This document shows positions 1-8,813 of a stretch of 64,000 nt of DNA, in pieces. The stretch is taken from assembly GCF_006442795.2 (NCBI RefSeq), contig NZ_CP083957.1:124001-188000 (forward strand), written 5' to 3'. The notes beneath the pieces were generated by a model, which saw nothing but the letters and a program-made list of their open reading frames with translations, searched no databases and was not told the origin of the DNA. Made by a program: the position numbers and the translations under genes. Each line of letters starts with the position of its first letter. The first letter of the stretch is position 1. The stretch comes from Mesorhizobium sp. B1-1-8 (lineage in GTDB: Bacteria > Pseudomonadota > Alphaproteobacteria > Rhizobiales > Rhizobiaceae).

Positions 1-358
1 GCAGTTTCGTCAGCACGGGCAAAGCCGCGAGCACTGCCGCAAGAAACCCCTTCATGTCGGTGGCGCCGCGTCCGTAGAGCCGCTCGCCCTCGCGGCGCAA
101 GGCGAACGGGTCCGAACTCCATTGCGGCTCGCCGGCGGGGACGACATCCATGTGGCCGGACAGGACATAGCCCGGGACATCGGCGGGACCGACCGTCGCG
201 AACAGATTGGAGCGGTCGCCTTCTGGCCCGGGAAGCAGCGTGACCTTTGCTCCATGTTCGCGAAGATACGTCTCGATCCAGCCGGCGACGTCGCCGTTCG
301 GCTTGCCGGCGACGGAGGGAAAGGCGACGAGACGGTCGAGGATGTCGAAGACGTCCAT
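1..358 (-). CDS. argE: Acetylornithine deacetylase (ArgE-like, M20 peptidase), 5' part only
   Basis: The minus strand from the ATG at 358 encodes a protein that runs off the left edge; about 119 residues are visible. It begins MDVFDILDRLVAFPSV and contains SGHMDVVPAGEPQW, the first metal-binding motif of M20 zinc peptidases, followed by RLYGRGATDMKGF, the second metal/active-site motif. In this family these mark acetylornithine deacetylase, a cytoplasmic arginine-biosynthesis enzyme that removes acetate from N2-acetylornithine; related M20 amidohydrolases with other substrates cannot be excluded without the rest of the protein. Motif spacing is normal and no break is seen. The gene faces away from the GNAT gene at 556. 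Confidence 0.85.
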   Translation of the reverse strand, partial: MDVFDILDRLVAFPSVAGKPNGDVAGWIETYLREHGAKVTLLPGPEGDRSNLFATVGPADVPGYVLSGHMDVVPAGEPQWSSDPFALRREGERLYGRGATDMKGFLAAVLAALPVLTKL

Positions 359-555
359 TCCAGCCCTCAACGTATTTTCGGGTTCGCCGGGTTCGGCGCC
401 GGCCATAACTGCAGAATTGCCGCAGAGGATGCGCGCTTTCCTTCGCGATTGCGTGCCGAAAGCGGAAGTGTTTCAGTTGAATCTTGCGTTGGCACGCGTC
501 ATTCGAGCAAATCGTATCGGTCTGGTTGTTTAGCGTTGGCGGGCAGGGACGTTGT

Positions 556-1482
556 ATGTCACCCGTTACGCAATCTTTCAGAGGCAAGGAATTGAAGCCG
601 TCCGAAAGCTTGAAAATCGATGCCTTCTCGGTGCGGATCGCCGACATCAAAGGTGTTGAACTGGACCGATTGCATGCGCTCTCCTTGTCTGTGGGCTGGC
701 CGCATCGGGCAGAAGACTGGCAATTCCTGCGCGAAACGGGACAAGGCTTGGTGGCTCTCGATGAGATCGGCCGGGTTCTGGGATCCGCGATGTGGTTCGG
801 GCACGGTCCCAGCTTCGCGACCGTTGGCATGGTCATCACCTCGCCACGGCTTCAGACGCTCGGGGCGGCGCAGTGGCTCATGAAGCGGGTTTTCGACAAC
901 ATTCCCGGGCGCGACCTTCGCCTCAATGCAACCCGCGCCGCACGGCGGCTCTATCTCTCGCTCGACTTCCATCCGGAGAGGACTGTCTATCAATGCCAGG
1001 GCATCGCCCGCGTCCCAACGGCAGGTAGCCCCACGGAAGAGCGCGGCGACGTCCGGACTTTGGACGCAAGCGATGTTCCGGCAGCGGTCGCCCTCGACGC
1101 GGCGGGGTTTGGCGTGAGGCGGACAGCGCTTATTGAAAAGCTCTTCGCGCACTCGACCGGCTATGGTCTTTTCAGGGGCGATAAGCTTAGCGCTTTCGCG
1201 CTCTGCCGCCCGTTCGGGCGCGGCCACGTCCTGGGACCGGTCGTGGCTGAAAACGATGCTGATGCGGTGGCAGTTGCCCGGCCGCACGTGGCCGAGCATT
1301 CGGGGTCTTTCCTCAGAGTCGACACGCACATGGACAGTGGCGACTTCGCAGCCTTTTTGTCGTACGCTGAAATGCCGGTGTTCGACACGGTGCTGACCAT
1401 GTCGTTGGGCAAACGCATGGCCGATTTTGCCGCTGGCGGCTCGCTGAGGACCTATGCCTTAGCAAGTCAAACCCTCGGGTAG
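556..1482 (+). CDS. GNAT family N-acetyltransferase (two-domain)
   Basis: A 308-residue protein from the ATG at 556. An in-frame upstream ATG at 484 is unlikely because the residues it adds look non-coding; a TTG at 592 preceded by an aggcaagga box is an alternative start. The N-terminal half (about residues 20-140) has the GNAT pattern: a VELDRLHALSLSVGWPHR opening helix, a GSAMWFGHG strand, then TVGMVITSPRLQTLGAAQWL in the acetyl-CoA-binding position. The C-terminal half resembles the second, GNAT-like domain common in this subfamily. It would transfer an acetyl group from acetyl-CoA to an unidentified amine in the cytoplasm. The substrate cannot be read from sequence or context. Confidence 0.8.
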   Translation: MSPVTQSFRGKELKPSESLKIDAFSVRIADIKGVELDRLHALSLSVGWPHRAEDWQFLRETGQGLVALDEIGRVLGSAMWFGHGPSFATVGMVITSPRLQTLGAAQWLMKRVFDNIPGRDLRLNATRAARRLYLSLDFHPERTVYQCQGIARVPTAGSPTEERGDVRTLDASDVPAAVALDAAGFGVRRTALIEKLFAHSTGYGLFRGDKLSAFALCRPFGRGHVLGPVVAENDADAVAVARPHVAEHSGSFLRVDTHMDSGDFAAFLSYAEMPVFDTVLTMSLGKRMADFAAGGSLRTYALASQTLG

Positions 1483-1815
1483 TTGTCTTCGGTCGCGCCG
1501 TGGTTACCAGCCTAAGGCACAGGTGGTCCGCATGCCATCCTATCTATCCACCTTGGCCATCCGGAAAGCGGACCTACGCTCGCGACCAACCCAGCCGTTC
1601 AAGTCTCGCCGGGTTGGGGTAGATCCGACGTCAGAGCTTTGAAGATCGCAAATAGAGCAATCTGTAGCCCCCAAAGGGGCCCCAGCCGTCACGCGGGAGC
1701 AGGCTTCGGGGATCGCATCGAATCCAGCCCGAAGTAAGCGGCGGTATTTCTTGGCTTGGTCGGGAGACCACTTCCGGGCCGTTTCGCGGATTGCAAATTT
1801 TTGGCTGCCCCACTC
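1483..1815. other. Gene-poor interval after the GNAT gene
   Basis: No convincing gene. On the minus strand the frame of the antiporter gene stays open for 91 codons past its TAA (1815 down to 1543, stop at 1540-1542), with plausible protein-like composition but no start of its own. It may be a decayed C-terminal extension or chance openness in GC-rich DNA. Confidence 0.4.
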
Positions 1816-3009
1816 TTACGCGGCTTTGTTGGCAGTCAGCCCCATCTTCTTGATGAGCCATGGCATCGTAAGACCCTGGACAAAAATCGAGAAAGCCACA
1901 ACGGCAAACGCAGTGACGATGATAACCCCGCGCTCTGCTATGTGTTGAGGGAGTGCCAACGCCAAGGCAAGGGCAAGCGAGCCGCGCAGGCCTCCCCAGA
2001 CAAGAACATGCTGATATCTGGGATCGACCTTCAACGAGGTGGGGTAGAGCAGGGCACAGAGCGGGTAAATAGCTAAAACCCTGCTAAGCAGGACGAGCGC
2101 CACCGCGATCGCCGAGCTGGCTGCGAAAATGCCGAGAGATTGGTGCGCTTCATGGCCGCCTATCAGGATAAATACGATCGAGTTGGCAAGAAAGGCCGCA
2201 TAACCCCAGAAAGCCAGGACGTGGCTCCGTGCGTTGGCCGATATCGCACCTTTCCAGCCCACATTTCCGACCAGCAGGCCCGCGGTGAGCGTCGCGAGTA
2301 CGCCCGACATCCCAAATTTCTCGGCAATCAAAAAAGATCCATAGGCCGCGATCGTGGTGAGAGTGATCTCCACGAGGTGATCCTCGGTCCGCCCCGCAAT
2401 GAGAAGGAGCACCGCTGCGACGGCCGCTCCGATGGCGATGCCGCCCGCGACGATCCAGACAAAGGAAGAGGCGATGGCCAGGGGCGTGGCGCTGGCGCCT
2501 GACGCCACCGCCACCAGGATGGCGAAACCGACTGCCGCCGCTCCATCGTTGAGCAGGCTTTCGGATTCGACCAGCAGCCCGAGGCGCGGCTGCACTTTCA
2601 TCTCCTTGAAGGCGGCTAATACCGAGACCGGATCCGTCGCCGCGATCAGCACGCCGAAGAGGGTTGCGCCAGTCCAACTCCATCCGAGCAGCCAATGCAT
2701 GCCGAGTGCTACAACCGCAGCGGCGATCGCCACGCCCGGAAAGGCAAGCAAAGCAGTTACCGGAAGGTTGACGCGGAAATGGCGCCATTCGATCTCAAGC
2801 GCCGCCTGGAAAATCAGCGGCGGCAGAAACACCGTGAAGATCAGGTCCCGGCTCAGTGGCAGCTCGGTTCCGCCCGGGACAAAGCCGAGCGCTATCCCGG
2901 CCGCTACCAGACCGACGCTATAGGGAAGGCGCAGCCGCCTTGATATCATGGCGACAAGCGAGGCCGTCAGGAGAATGAGCCCGAGCGTGGGAATCGAGAG
3001 TTCGTCCAT
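1816..3009 (-). CDS. CPA1-type Na+/H+ (cation:proton) antiporter
   Basis: A 397-residue integral membrane protein with roughly 11-12 hydrophobic segments from residue 5 to the end. It carries the hallmarks of the NhaP/NHE branch of the CPA1 family: ATDPVSVLAAF (the essential Asp of transmembrane helix 5) and ESESLLNDGAAAVGF (the ND motif). Such proteins exchange cytoplasmic Na+ or K+ for protons and support pH and salt tolerance. The length of about 400 residues is normal for forms lacking a long cytoplasmic tail. It is transcribed alone, away from the katE region. NhaP-like is the best description; ion preference is unknown. Confidence 0.88.
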   Translation of the reverse strand: MDELSIPTLGLILLTASLVAMISRRLRLPYSVGLVAAGIALGFVPGGTELPLSRDLIFTVFLPPLIFQAALEIEWRHFRVNLPVTALLAFPGVAIAAAVVALGMHWLLGWSWTGATLFGVLIAATDPVSVLAAFKEMKVQPRLGLLVESESLLNDGAAAVGFAILVAVASGASATPLAIASSFVWIVAGGIAIGAAVAAVLLLIAGRTEDHLVEITLTTIAAYGSFLIAEKFGMSGVLATLTAGLLVGNVGWKGAISANARSHVLAFWGYAAFLANSIVFILIGGHEAHQSLGIFAASSAIAVALVLLSRVLAIYPLCALLYPTSLKVDPRYQHVLVWGGLRGSLALALALALPQHIAERGVIIVTAFAVVAFSIFVQGLTMPWLIKKMGLTANKAA

Positions 3010-3459
3010 TCCGGATTATGGCTAGCTAGGATGGGATCCGGCAAGCACAAGCCGCTATGGCTACCCTGCACGGTCGCGGACGGCGCCATTGTGGGCACCA
3101 GAGGTTGAACGGGCAAGGAAAGGTCTCAGCCACTTTGCCGTCGAGTACGGATAAACCGGCAGCCTGACCACGCGAAATCGATACAGGCTAAAACCGGCGG
3201 ATACCGGCGCCTTCGCATGCGCGGCACCGGACGGAGCGTCCAGGGCAGCCCTGGCGCTGAGTGCGTTCAGGACAGCAAGTGCCCCCGGACCTTTCCAACG
3301 ACTGCAGGAGAACACGTTGCCGCCGCCCAGACAACGCGCCTAGCGGCAGTTTGAGGTCCGCCATGCTCCGCCAGCCGGCGCTTAGGTTCGAAGCGCCCAA
3401 GACGGACCAAGCTAAAAGTTATCCCACGGCGGGGGTCGAATACCCACGCCACAACGAGG
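3010..3459. other. Intergenic region without a supported gene
   Basis: About 450 bases between the antiporter start and the decayed sigma-factor remnant. All short open frames here have arginine/proline-rich shadow composition and lack start signals. The antiporter promoter presumably lies within about 150 bases of 3009, but no clear promoter boxes were recognised. Confidence 0.5.
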
Positions 3460-3679
3460 AGACCCGTCATACCGCAGCTCGAGGCTCTTTGGCGTTACGG
3501 TCGCGTCCTCACCGGCAACGACTCTGAGGCGTATGATTTGGTTCAGGAGGTTTGGCCGCGCCCTGACAATGGCCGCCAGCTACGACACTTCTCGTCCCTT
3601 GCTGCCCTGGCTCGTCACTCTCGTTCGCAACATGTTCCTCACGCATGCCAGCCGGCGATACCACTTCGGCAACACATAG
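3460..3679 (+). pseudogene. Decayed ECF RNA polymerase sigma factor (EcfG-like region 2)
   Basis: Two frames together read as sigma region 2. Frame one (about 3463-3549) gives IPQLEALWRYGRVLTGND followed by SEAYDLVQE, and frame two (about 3551-3676) gives [19 protein letters not shown] followed by [15 protein letters not shown], ending at a TAG at 3677. In intact rhizobial ECF sigma factors these stretches join as DLVQE-x(3-5)-RAL, so a single frameshift near 3550 separates them. No start codon remains and region 4 is missing. The remnant is directly upstream of katE, a classic target of the general stress sigma factor EcfG. Family membership is by motif; I infer it was an EcfG-type paralogue. 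Confidence 0.7.
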
Positions 3680-3711
3680 CGTCATTCGTTCGGCGGAACA
3701 CGGCAGCCGAT

Positions 3712-3736
3712 GGAACATTCCGTCTCGTCGCCGGTT
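3712..3736 (+). promoter_or_regulatory. EcfG-type stress promoter of katE
   Basis: GGAAC at 3712-3716, 16-base spacer, GGTT at 3733-3736, 40 bases before the katE ATG. This matches the alphaproteobacterial general-stress consensus (GGAAC-N16/17-cGTT) except for the first base of the -10 box. A second GGAAC at 3695 followed after 16 bases by CATT overlaps it. Confidence 0.55.
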
Positions 3737-3776
3737 CGACCTCGTCACCCCACACCTGATCCCCAAGGAGACGAGA

Positions 3777-5891
3777 ATGCCACGCAAAGCCACACCGGCC
3801 GATATCAAATCGGCTGCCGCGATCCACGATCAAACGCTTATCCGCGGCAATGGCGGCGAATTGCATCAGGTGACCGAAGGCGAGACCGAAGTGTTGACCA
3901 CGGCGCTTGGGACTCCGGTCTCGGACGACCAGAATACTCTGAAGATCGGCGAACGGGGCCCCACGCTGATCGAGGACTTTCATTTCCGCGAGAAGATCTT
4001 TCACTTCGACCACGAACGCATCCCCGAACGGGTGGTCCATGCCCGCGGCTACGGGGCGCACGGCTTCTTCGAGACTTATGAGTCGCTTGCCAAATACACG
4101 AGGGCCGACATCTTCCAACGGCCGGGCGAAAAGACGCCCGCCTTCGTACGCTTCTCGACGGTCGCCGGTAGCAAGGGATCCTTTGATCTGGCGCGTGACG
4201 TGCGCGGCTTTGCGGTGAAACTGTATACCAAGGAAGGCAACTGGGATCTGGTCGGCAACAACATCCCGGTGTTCTTTATCCAGGACGCGATAAAATTCCC
4301 GGACGTCATCCATTCCGTCAAACCCGAACCCGACCGCAACTTTCCGCAGGCCCAATCAGCGCACGACAATTTCTGGGATTTCATAAGCCTGACGCCGGAA
4401 AGCATGCACATGATCATGTGGATCATGTCGGACAGGGCGATCCCGCGTTCCTTCCGATTCATGCAGGGATTTGGCGTCCACACCTTCCGTTTCGTGAATG
4501 CCGACGATGAATCGATATTCGTGAAATTCATCTGGAAGCCGAAGCTGGGCATGCAGTCGGTGGTTTGGAACGAGGCCGTCAAAATCAACGGCGCCGACCC
4601 GGATTTTCATCGTCGAGACCTTTGGAACGCGATCAAGTCAGGCGATTTTCCCGAATGGGAGCTTTGCGTGCAGCTGTTCGATCAGGACTTCGCCGACGAT
4701 TTCGATTTCGACATCCTGGACCCCACCAAGATCATCCCCGAGGAGATCATCGAGCCGATGCCGGTGGGTCGCCTTGTGCTCGACCGGATGCCCGACAATT
4801 TCTTCGCTGAGACCGAGCAGGTCGCTTTCATGACGCAGAACGTACCGCCGGGCATCGACTTCTCCAACGACCCGCTGCTCCAGGGGCGGAATTTTTCCTA
4901 TCTCGATACGCAGCTTAAGCGTCTCGGCAGTCCGAATTTCACGCATATTCCAATCAACGCGCCGAAATGTCCGTTCCATCACTTCCAGCAGGACGGACAT
5001 ATGGCTATGCGCAACCCGGTCGGGCGCGCCAACTACGAGCCGAATTCCTGGGGGCAGGGCCCGCGGGAATCGCCGCAGCGCGGCTTTCGTTCGTTCGCCG
5101 ATGCCGAAGGGGGCCAAAAGGTTCGGCTGCGAGCCGAAAGCTTTGCCGATCATTACAGCCAGGCGCGCCAGTTCTACGACAGTCAGACCGAGCCCGAGCA
5201 GCGCCACATCGCCATGGCTTTGACCTTTGAATTAAGCAAAGTCGAGACGCCGGTAATCCGCGAGCGCATGGTCGCCCATCTTCTCAACATCGACGATACG
5301 CTGGCGCAAACCGTGGCCGATAAGCTCGGCATCAGGACGATGCCGAATCCAGCCGACGCTGCCATGCCGCCTCGGGACGACCTTGAACCATCGCCGGCGC
5401 TCAGCATCATCAACAACGGCCCCAACAGCTTCAAGGGCCGAAAGATCGGCGTGCTCGTCGGCGAAGGCGCCGATGCCGGCCTGCTCAAGAAACTGCGACA
5501 GGCGGCGAAGGCGGAAGGCACGACCGTCGAGATCATCGCGCGGCGCGTTGGCGGCGTGAAAGGCAGCGACGGCGATCATATCGAGGCCAATCACATGATC
5601 GATGGCGGGCCTTCGGTGCTCTTCGATGCGGTCGTGCTGCTTGTCTCGGAAGAGAGCGCCGAGGTGCTTGCCAAGGAGACGGCAGCGAAGGACTTCGTGT
5701 CGGATGCCTTTGCGCATCTGAAGTTCATCGGTTTCGTGGCCGGCGCCGAGCCGCTTCTTGCGAGCGCCGGTGTGGCAGCCGATGCGGATGAGGGTCTCAT
5801 CGCACTTGAGTCGGCCGGTTCGGTTCAGCCGTTCATCGAAGCCTGTCGCAAGCTCCGTCTCTGGACCAGGGAAAGCGCCGTCAAATTGTGA
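3777..5891 (+). CDS. katE: Large-subunit monofunctional catalase (HPII/KatE type)
   Basis: A 704-residue heme catalase that converts hydrogen peroxide to water and oxygen in the cytoplasm. The start at 3777 is chosen because an aaggag ribosome site lies just upstream. The catalytic His (residue about 88, in [15 protein letters not shown]) and the proximal heme Tyr (residue about 375, in [15 protein letters not shown]) are present, as are the [16 protein letters not shown] and [15 protein letters not shown] segments. The final 150 residues (after about 560) form the DJ-1/class I amidotransferase-like domain ([17 protein letters not shown]) that defines large-subunit clade II catalases. It is monocistronic, with an EcfG-like promoter upstream, so induction in stationary phase and general stress is likely. 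Confidence 0.96.
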   Translation: MPRKATPADIKSAAAIHDQTLIRGNGGELHQVTEGETEVLTTALGTPVSDDQNTLKIGERGPTLIEDFHFREKIFHFDHERIPERVVHARGYGAHGFFETYESLAKYTRADIFQRPGEKTPAFVRFSTVAGSKGSFDLARDVRGFAVKLYTKEGNWDLVGNNIPVFFIQDAIKFPDVIHSVKPEPDRNFPQAQSAHDNFWDFISLTPESMHMIMWIMSDRAIPRSFRFMQGFGVHTFRFVNADDESIFVKFIWKPKLGMQSVVWNEAVKINGADPDFHRRDLWNAIKSGDFPEWELCVQLFDQDFADDFDFDILDPTKIIPEEIIEPMPVGRLVLDRMPDNFFAETEQVAFMTQNVPPGIDFSNDPLLQGRNFSYLDTQLKRLGSPNFTHIPINAPKCPFHHFQQDGHMAMRNPVGRANYEPNSWGQGPRESPQRGFRSFADAEGGQKVRLRAESFADHYSQARQFYDSQTEPEQRHIAMALTFELSKVETPVIRERMVAHLLNIDDTLAQTVADKLGIRTMPNPADAAMPPRDDLEPSPALSIINNGPNSFKGRKIGVLVGEGADAGLLKKLRQAAKAEGTTVEIIARRVGGVKGSDGDHIEANHMIDGGPSVLFDAVVLLVSEESAEVLAKETAAKDFVSDAFAHLKFIGFVAGAEPLLASAGVAADADEGLIALESAGSVQPFIEACRKLRLWTRESAVKL

Positions 5892-5967
5892 GCGGGCTCG
5901 CCGTCTGCGGCGAAGTTTAAGGGCGAGATATCAGCCCTTCTGCACCCCCTCCAGTGCAGCCAGCCAT

Positions 5968-6180
5968 TCACTGGTTGCCCGGCATTTTGTTGCTGTCTTG
6001 CGCATTCTTGTGGACGCCCGCCGCCGGCGATGTGTCCTGAGGTGCGTTGCCGCCCTGGTTCTGTTCCGGTGCCCGCTTCACTGGCGATGTGGGCCAGCCT
6101 TTGTCAATATAGAGGAAGGCCGCGTAACAGGCCAAGAGAACCGCAGCAGTTAACAGCAGTGGCAGCAGCACTCGCTTCAT
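5968..6180 (-). CDS. Small membrane-anchored or exported protein
   Basis: A 70-residue protein starting MKRVLLPLLLTAAVLLACYA, one N-terminal transmembrane segment or uncleaved signal, followed by a short polar tail rich in Gln, Asn, Pro and Gly. An aggaagg ribosome site precedes the ATG. It is the last gene of a minus-strand run (6862-7617, 6242-6838, 5968-6180) that begins at a stress-type promoter at about 7660, so it is probably expressed with those stress proteins. I do not recognise a named family. The LLAC stretch is only loosely lipobox-like. Confidence 0.6.
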   Translation of the reverse strand: MKRVLLPLLLTAAVLLACYAAFLYIDKGWPTSPVKRAPEQNQGGNAPQDTSPAAGVHKNAQDSNKMPGNQ

Positions 6181-6241
6181 CCGGGGCGCCTTCCTGGCAG
6201 TTCAGGCGGCAGCCGGCCGCACGGCGGCCAAGCTGCCGGAA

Positions 6242-6838
6242 TCACAGGTCGCTGCGCCGCACGGTGTCGCGCTTGATGTCCTCGATATAGTCGCCAGCAG
6301 TCGGGTTGAAGGCGGCCCATCCGCCGGCTTCATATTCGCCGCGCCGTTCAGCGATGTCGACGGAATTGGGGCGGTGGAGGATTTCCCGCGCCTTGGAAGC
6401 GAGGTCATCCTCGACGCGCGCGGTGACCAGCGTGCCGCCGCGCCGCACACCTTCGGCGTAGACATGGGCGTCTTTCTCGGGCACACCGGCCTCGGTCAGT
6501 GCACCGACGATACCGCCGGCCACGCCGCCGACGACCGCCCCGGCAACTGCTCCTGCCGCCGTTGCTGCCAGCCATCCGGCCGCCACGATTGGGCCGAGAC
6601 CTGGAATCGCTATCGTACCCAATCCAGTCATCAAGCCGCCGGCTCCGCCCACGACGGCACCGATGCCGGCGCCGGCTGCGGCGTTCTCGCCAGCCGGCGA
6701 AAGCGTGTTTTCGTGCCGATCATTTGCATTGCCGGCAACGACGCTGATGTCGGACGTCGGCACGCCCATGGATTCGAGCTCGCCGACGGCATCGGAGGCG
6801 TCGTCACGGTCGTCGAACAGTGCGGTGATCGTTTGCAT
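6242..6838 (-). CDS. General stress protein, YflT/GSP17M-like domain with glycine zipper
   Basis: A 198-residue protein. Residues 1-40 (MQTITALFDDRDDASDAVGE, then LESMGVPTSDISVV) match the beginning of YflT/DUF1269-type stress proteins. Residues about 50-125 form a Gly/Ala-rich glycine-zipper hairpin (GAGIGAVVGGAGGLMTGLG and repeats) likely to insert in or pack against a membrane. The C-terminal part (GVPEKDAHVYAEGVRRGGTL, then VTARVED) is the conserved end of the family, followed by a short polar tail. No enzymatic residues are evident. It lies 23 bases downstream of the DUF4142 gene on the same strand, so the two are probably cotranscribed from the stress-type promoter at 7651-7675. Confidence 0.8.
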   Translation of the reverse strand: MQTITALFDDRDDASDAVGELESMGVPTSDISVVAGNANDRHENTLSPAGENAAAGAGIGAVVGGAGGLMTGLGTIAIPGLGPIVAAGWLAATAAGAVAGAVVGGVAGGIVGALTEAGVPEKDAHVYAEGVRRGGTLVTARVEDDLASKAREILHRPNSVDIAERRGEYEAGGWAAFNPTAGDYIEDIKRDTVRRSDL

Positions 6839-6861
6839 CCCGGTGACTCCTTGGATCTGAG

Positions 6862-7617
6862 TTATTGCTGGCCGGAAAAGATATTGCCTTGGTAGTCGAG
6901 CGAGACGGAGGTGTTCTTCCCGTCCCTCTTCGCCTGGCCGCGCCAGATGCCCTGGTCGTCCTTGGAGAGAGAGGATACGTCCGTATAGCCGGCATCCTCG
7001 ATACGGCTCTTGGCCTGGCCTTCGGTAAAACTGTTGGCACCCGGAACCGGGGCAGGCGGTTTGGGCGTCGACGCCGTTTTCACGGCGGGCATGCCTGTGT
7101 CAGCCGCTGCCGGCTTGGCACCCCTCGCCGCGGCAATCCTCTCGATCATGTCCCGATGCATCTTGAGCGTCGGCAGGGTCTGCGCCGCGAACGCCTTCAA
7201 GCTCGCATTGTCGCCCTCCTTGGCGTAAGACTGGAAGAGGTTCACCGCATCGGCATGCGCCCTGCGCTGCATCTCGACATAGGGCTGGTCGAAGTCCTGC
7301 GTTGTCGTGCGTAGCTTGTCCAGTTCCGCCTTGTGCGCGGCATCGGGTTCAGCCGGCACCTTCAGTTTCTGCTCCCCGGCAATGGTCTCCAGCTTGGCAT
7401 TTGCCGCGCCGTGATCGGCGATCATCTTCTGGGCAAAATCCCGGACCTGCTGGTCCTTGGCGTTGTCCTGGGCGATCTTGCTCGAATCGACTTCAAACAA
7501 TCCACCGACGGCGGCTTTGTCGACAAAACTTTGCGCGTCGTCGGCGCCGAAGGCGGGCAAACCGAGCCCCAGGATCGTCGCGACGGCCAGCGGTGCACAA
7601 AGTATCCGCATGTTCAT
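6862..7617 (-). CDS. Exported DUF4142 protein with C-terminal PepSY-like domain
   Basis: 251 residues from the ATG at 7617, chosen because an aaggag ribosome site lies 10 bases upstream and a signal peptide (MNMRILCAPLAVATILGLGL, then PAFGA) follows at once. Residues about 25-165 form the four-helix, ferritin-like DUF4142 domain (AAVGGLFEVDSSKIAQ; DFAQKMIADHGAANAKLE; LKMHRDMIERI). After a Pro-rich linker, residues about 195-251 resemble a PepSY-like unit (AKSRIEDAGYTDVSSLSKDD; GIWRGQAKRDG; VSLDYQGNI). The protein is periplasmic; its biochemical role is unknown, although DUF4142 genes often belong to alphaproteobacterial stress regulons. It is the first gene of a probable three-gene operon. 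Confidence 0.88.
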   Translation of the reverse strand: MNMRILCAPLAVATILGLGLPAFGADDAQSFVDKAAVGGLFEVDSSKIAQDNAKDQQVRDFAQKMIADHGAANAKLETIAGEQKLKVPAEPDAAHKAELDKLRTTTQDFDQPYVEMQRRAHADAVNLFQSYAKEGDNASLKAFAAQTLPTLKMHRDMIERIAAARGAKPAAADTGMPAVKTASTPKPPAPVPGANSFTEGQAKSRIEDAGYTDVSSLSKDDQGIWRGQAKRDGKNTSVSLDYQGNIFSGQQ

Positions 7618-7650
7618 GGTCCCATGCTCCTTGCTGGATAAGTGCGACCG

Positions 7651-7675
7651 AACAAACCCAACCAGGCATTGTTCC
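7651..7675 (-). promoter_or_regulatory. EcfG-type promoter of the DUF4142 operon
   Basis: Read on the minus strand: GGAAC (7675-7671), 16-base spacer, TGTT (7654-7651), 34 bases before the ATG at 7617. It matches the EcfG consensus except for the first base of the -10 element. Confidence 0.55.
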
Positions 7676-8141
7676 CGTTCGAAATGACGATTCCGCATTT
7701 TGGCAGAATGCACCGGGCGCCAAGTTCCCGCCGCGCCTTTTGACCCGCACAGGCCGTTCAGTTCGGGCCGCGGTTGCTTTCGGTCTATTGCCGATCATCA
7801 GCTGGATCGCGCCTTTTCCTTTCCTCAGGCTGCACCTCCCGTATCAACGAAAACCATTCGCGGGTGACCTCTTCCTCGCTGACCTCCGGCTTGCCCGAAG
7901 GGGTTGTAGTCAGCCGGCCGACGAAGGGGTAGCAGGCAAGAGGCTGGGACAAAGACTCGGCCATCTGGTTTGAAGGCCGTGAGCATTGCAGACCGCTGCT
8001 CTCGCCATGAGCGGCTGCTGGGCACGCCGCGTGGAAAGCACAGGATGAAAACCGATGAGCCTGAAACGAACCGATCCCGACAAAATGCAGTCAGGCGGAA
8101 ACAATACCGAAGGTTAGGCGGAATTTCGGCGCGACAGTCAT
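7676..8141. other. Intergenic region without a supported gene
   Basis: About 465 bases between the DUF4142 promoter and the short open frame at 8142. Open frames in this stretch have shadow-like arginine/serine composition and no ribosome sites. Nothing else was recognised. Confidence 0.45.
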
Positions 8142-8318
8142 GCCGACCAAGATCCTGTTGAGGGGGCGCGCGAGAGCGTGGAGCACCAGCTCGAGCAAGA
8201 GAGCGAGCCGGTCGGGACCGAAGAAAGAGGCACGATAGCAAAATCAGGCCAGGGAGGAGGCCATGCTGCCTCGCAGAGGCTCACCTTTAAGGCCCTGGCC
8301 GGACCGGGACGCGGCTAG
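8142..8318 (+). pseudogene. Possible short gene with a one-base defect at its start
   Basis: The frame reads ADQDPVEGARESVEHQLEQE and onward to AASQRLTFKALAGPGRG and a TAG at 8316. The composition is that of a small soluble acidic protein, unlike neighbouring shadow frames. No start codon opens this frame, but an ATG at 8140 is exactly one base out of register (ATG-CCGACC where ATG-GCCGAC would fit), as if one G had been lost. I recall similar short, uncharacterised rhizobial proteins but cannot verify this. It could equally be a chance open frame. Confidence 0.3.
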
Positions 8319-8398
8319 TCAGTGGCTACATCACCGGGCTTGCCCGAGTCGCCGGCTACTGTGGGGGTAAACCCTGCTGGAGACGCGAGTCAAAAATC

Positions 8399-8432
8399 AA
8401 AGCCTCACGATTCGAAAGGATCGTGGGGCTTT
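8399..8432. other. Strong hairpin in a gene-free region
   Basis: Arms 8399-8412 and 8419-8432 pair over 14 positions (two G-T wobbles) around a six-base loop. There is no T-run after it. Together with the terminator-like hairpin at 8506-8541 it brackets about 75 bases, a layout compatible with a small RNA or an mRNA 3' end; neither is demonstrated. Confidence 0.4.
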
Positions 8433-8505
8433 GTGATTCACCATTCATTCACGATATTAGAGCAGTCTCATAAACGGACATGCTGGTGTAGCTCGTACAT
8501 GCCTT

Positions 8506-8541
8506 AAGGCCCCGGTGCAGACCCAAGCACTGGGGCCTTTT
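8506..8541 (+). terminator. Rho-independent terminator-like hairpin
   Basis: Arms aaggccccggtgc (8506-8518) and gcactggggcctt (8527-8539) pair over 13 positions with one wobble, followed by TTT on the plus strand. It could end a plus-strand transcript from the 8.3-8.5 kb region, or serve the minus-strand gene ending at 8546, for which the U-tract is poor. Confidence 0.6.
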
Positions 8542-8545
8542 AACA

Positions 8546-8806
8546 TCAAACGGCATCGGCCAGGTTTGGATCGTTGGTCGTTTCTGGCATGCCAAATGCA
8601 ATTCTGATCTGCATGAGCTGATTGCCGTCCACATCGCGGACTGTGCACCCCAGATCGCAGTGTTCCGTGCGAAGCGGCCCTGTCATGAGTTTGCGAACGA
8701 TATCGAATGCCCGTTCCTTTGCCGATGCGCTGCCCGGAAGCGTGGCCCCGCGTGCGTCGTGATAGACTTCACCTGTATCCGTAATGTCGAAGAAAAAGCG
8801 TCGCAT
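8546..8806 (-). CDS. DUF6894 family protein
   Basis: An 86-residue protein with the family signature at its start (MRRFFFDITDTGEVYHDARG, then ATLPGSASAKERA) and a C-terminal strand-rich part (CTVRDVDGNQLMQIRIAFG). DUF6894 proteins are short, cytoplasmic and frequent in rhizobia; no function is established. It lies 7 bases downstream of the gene at 8814-9005 on the same strand, so the two are probably one transcription unit, possibly including 9039-9254. A strong hairpin follows the stop codon. Confidence 0.82.
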   Translation of the reverse strand: MRRFFFDITDTGEVYHDARGATLPGSASAKERAFDIVRKLMTGPLRTEHCDLGCTVRDVDGNQLMQIRIAFGMPETTNDPNLADAV

Positions 8807-8813
8807 GGGCGCC

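Noticed and set aside
4638..5207. 189-codon minus-strand frame inside katE
   Set aside because: Antisense shadow of a highly conserved catalase.
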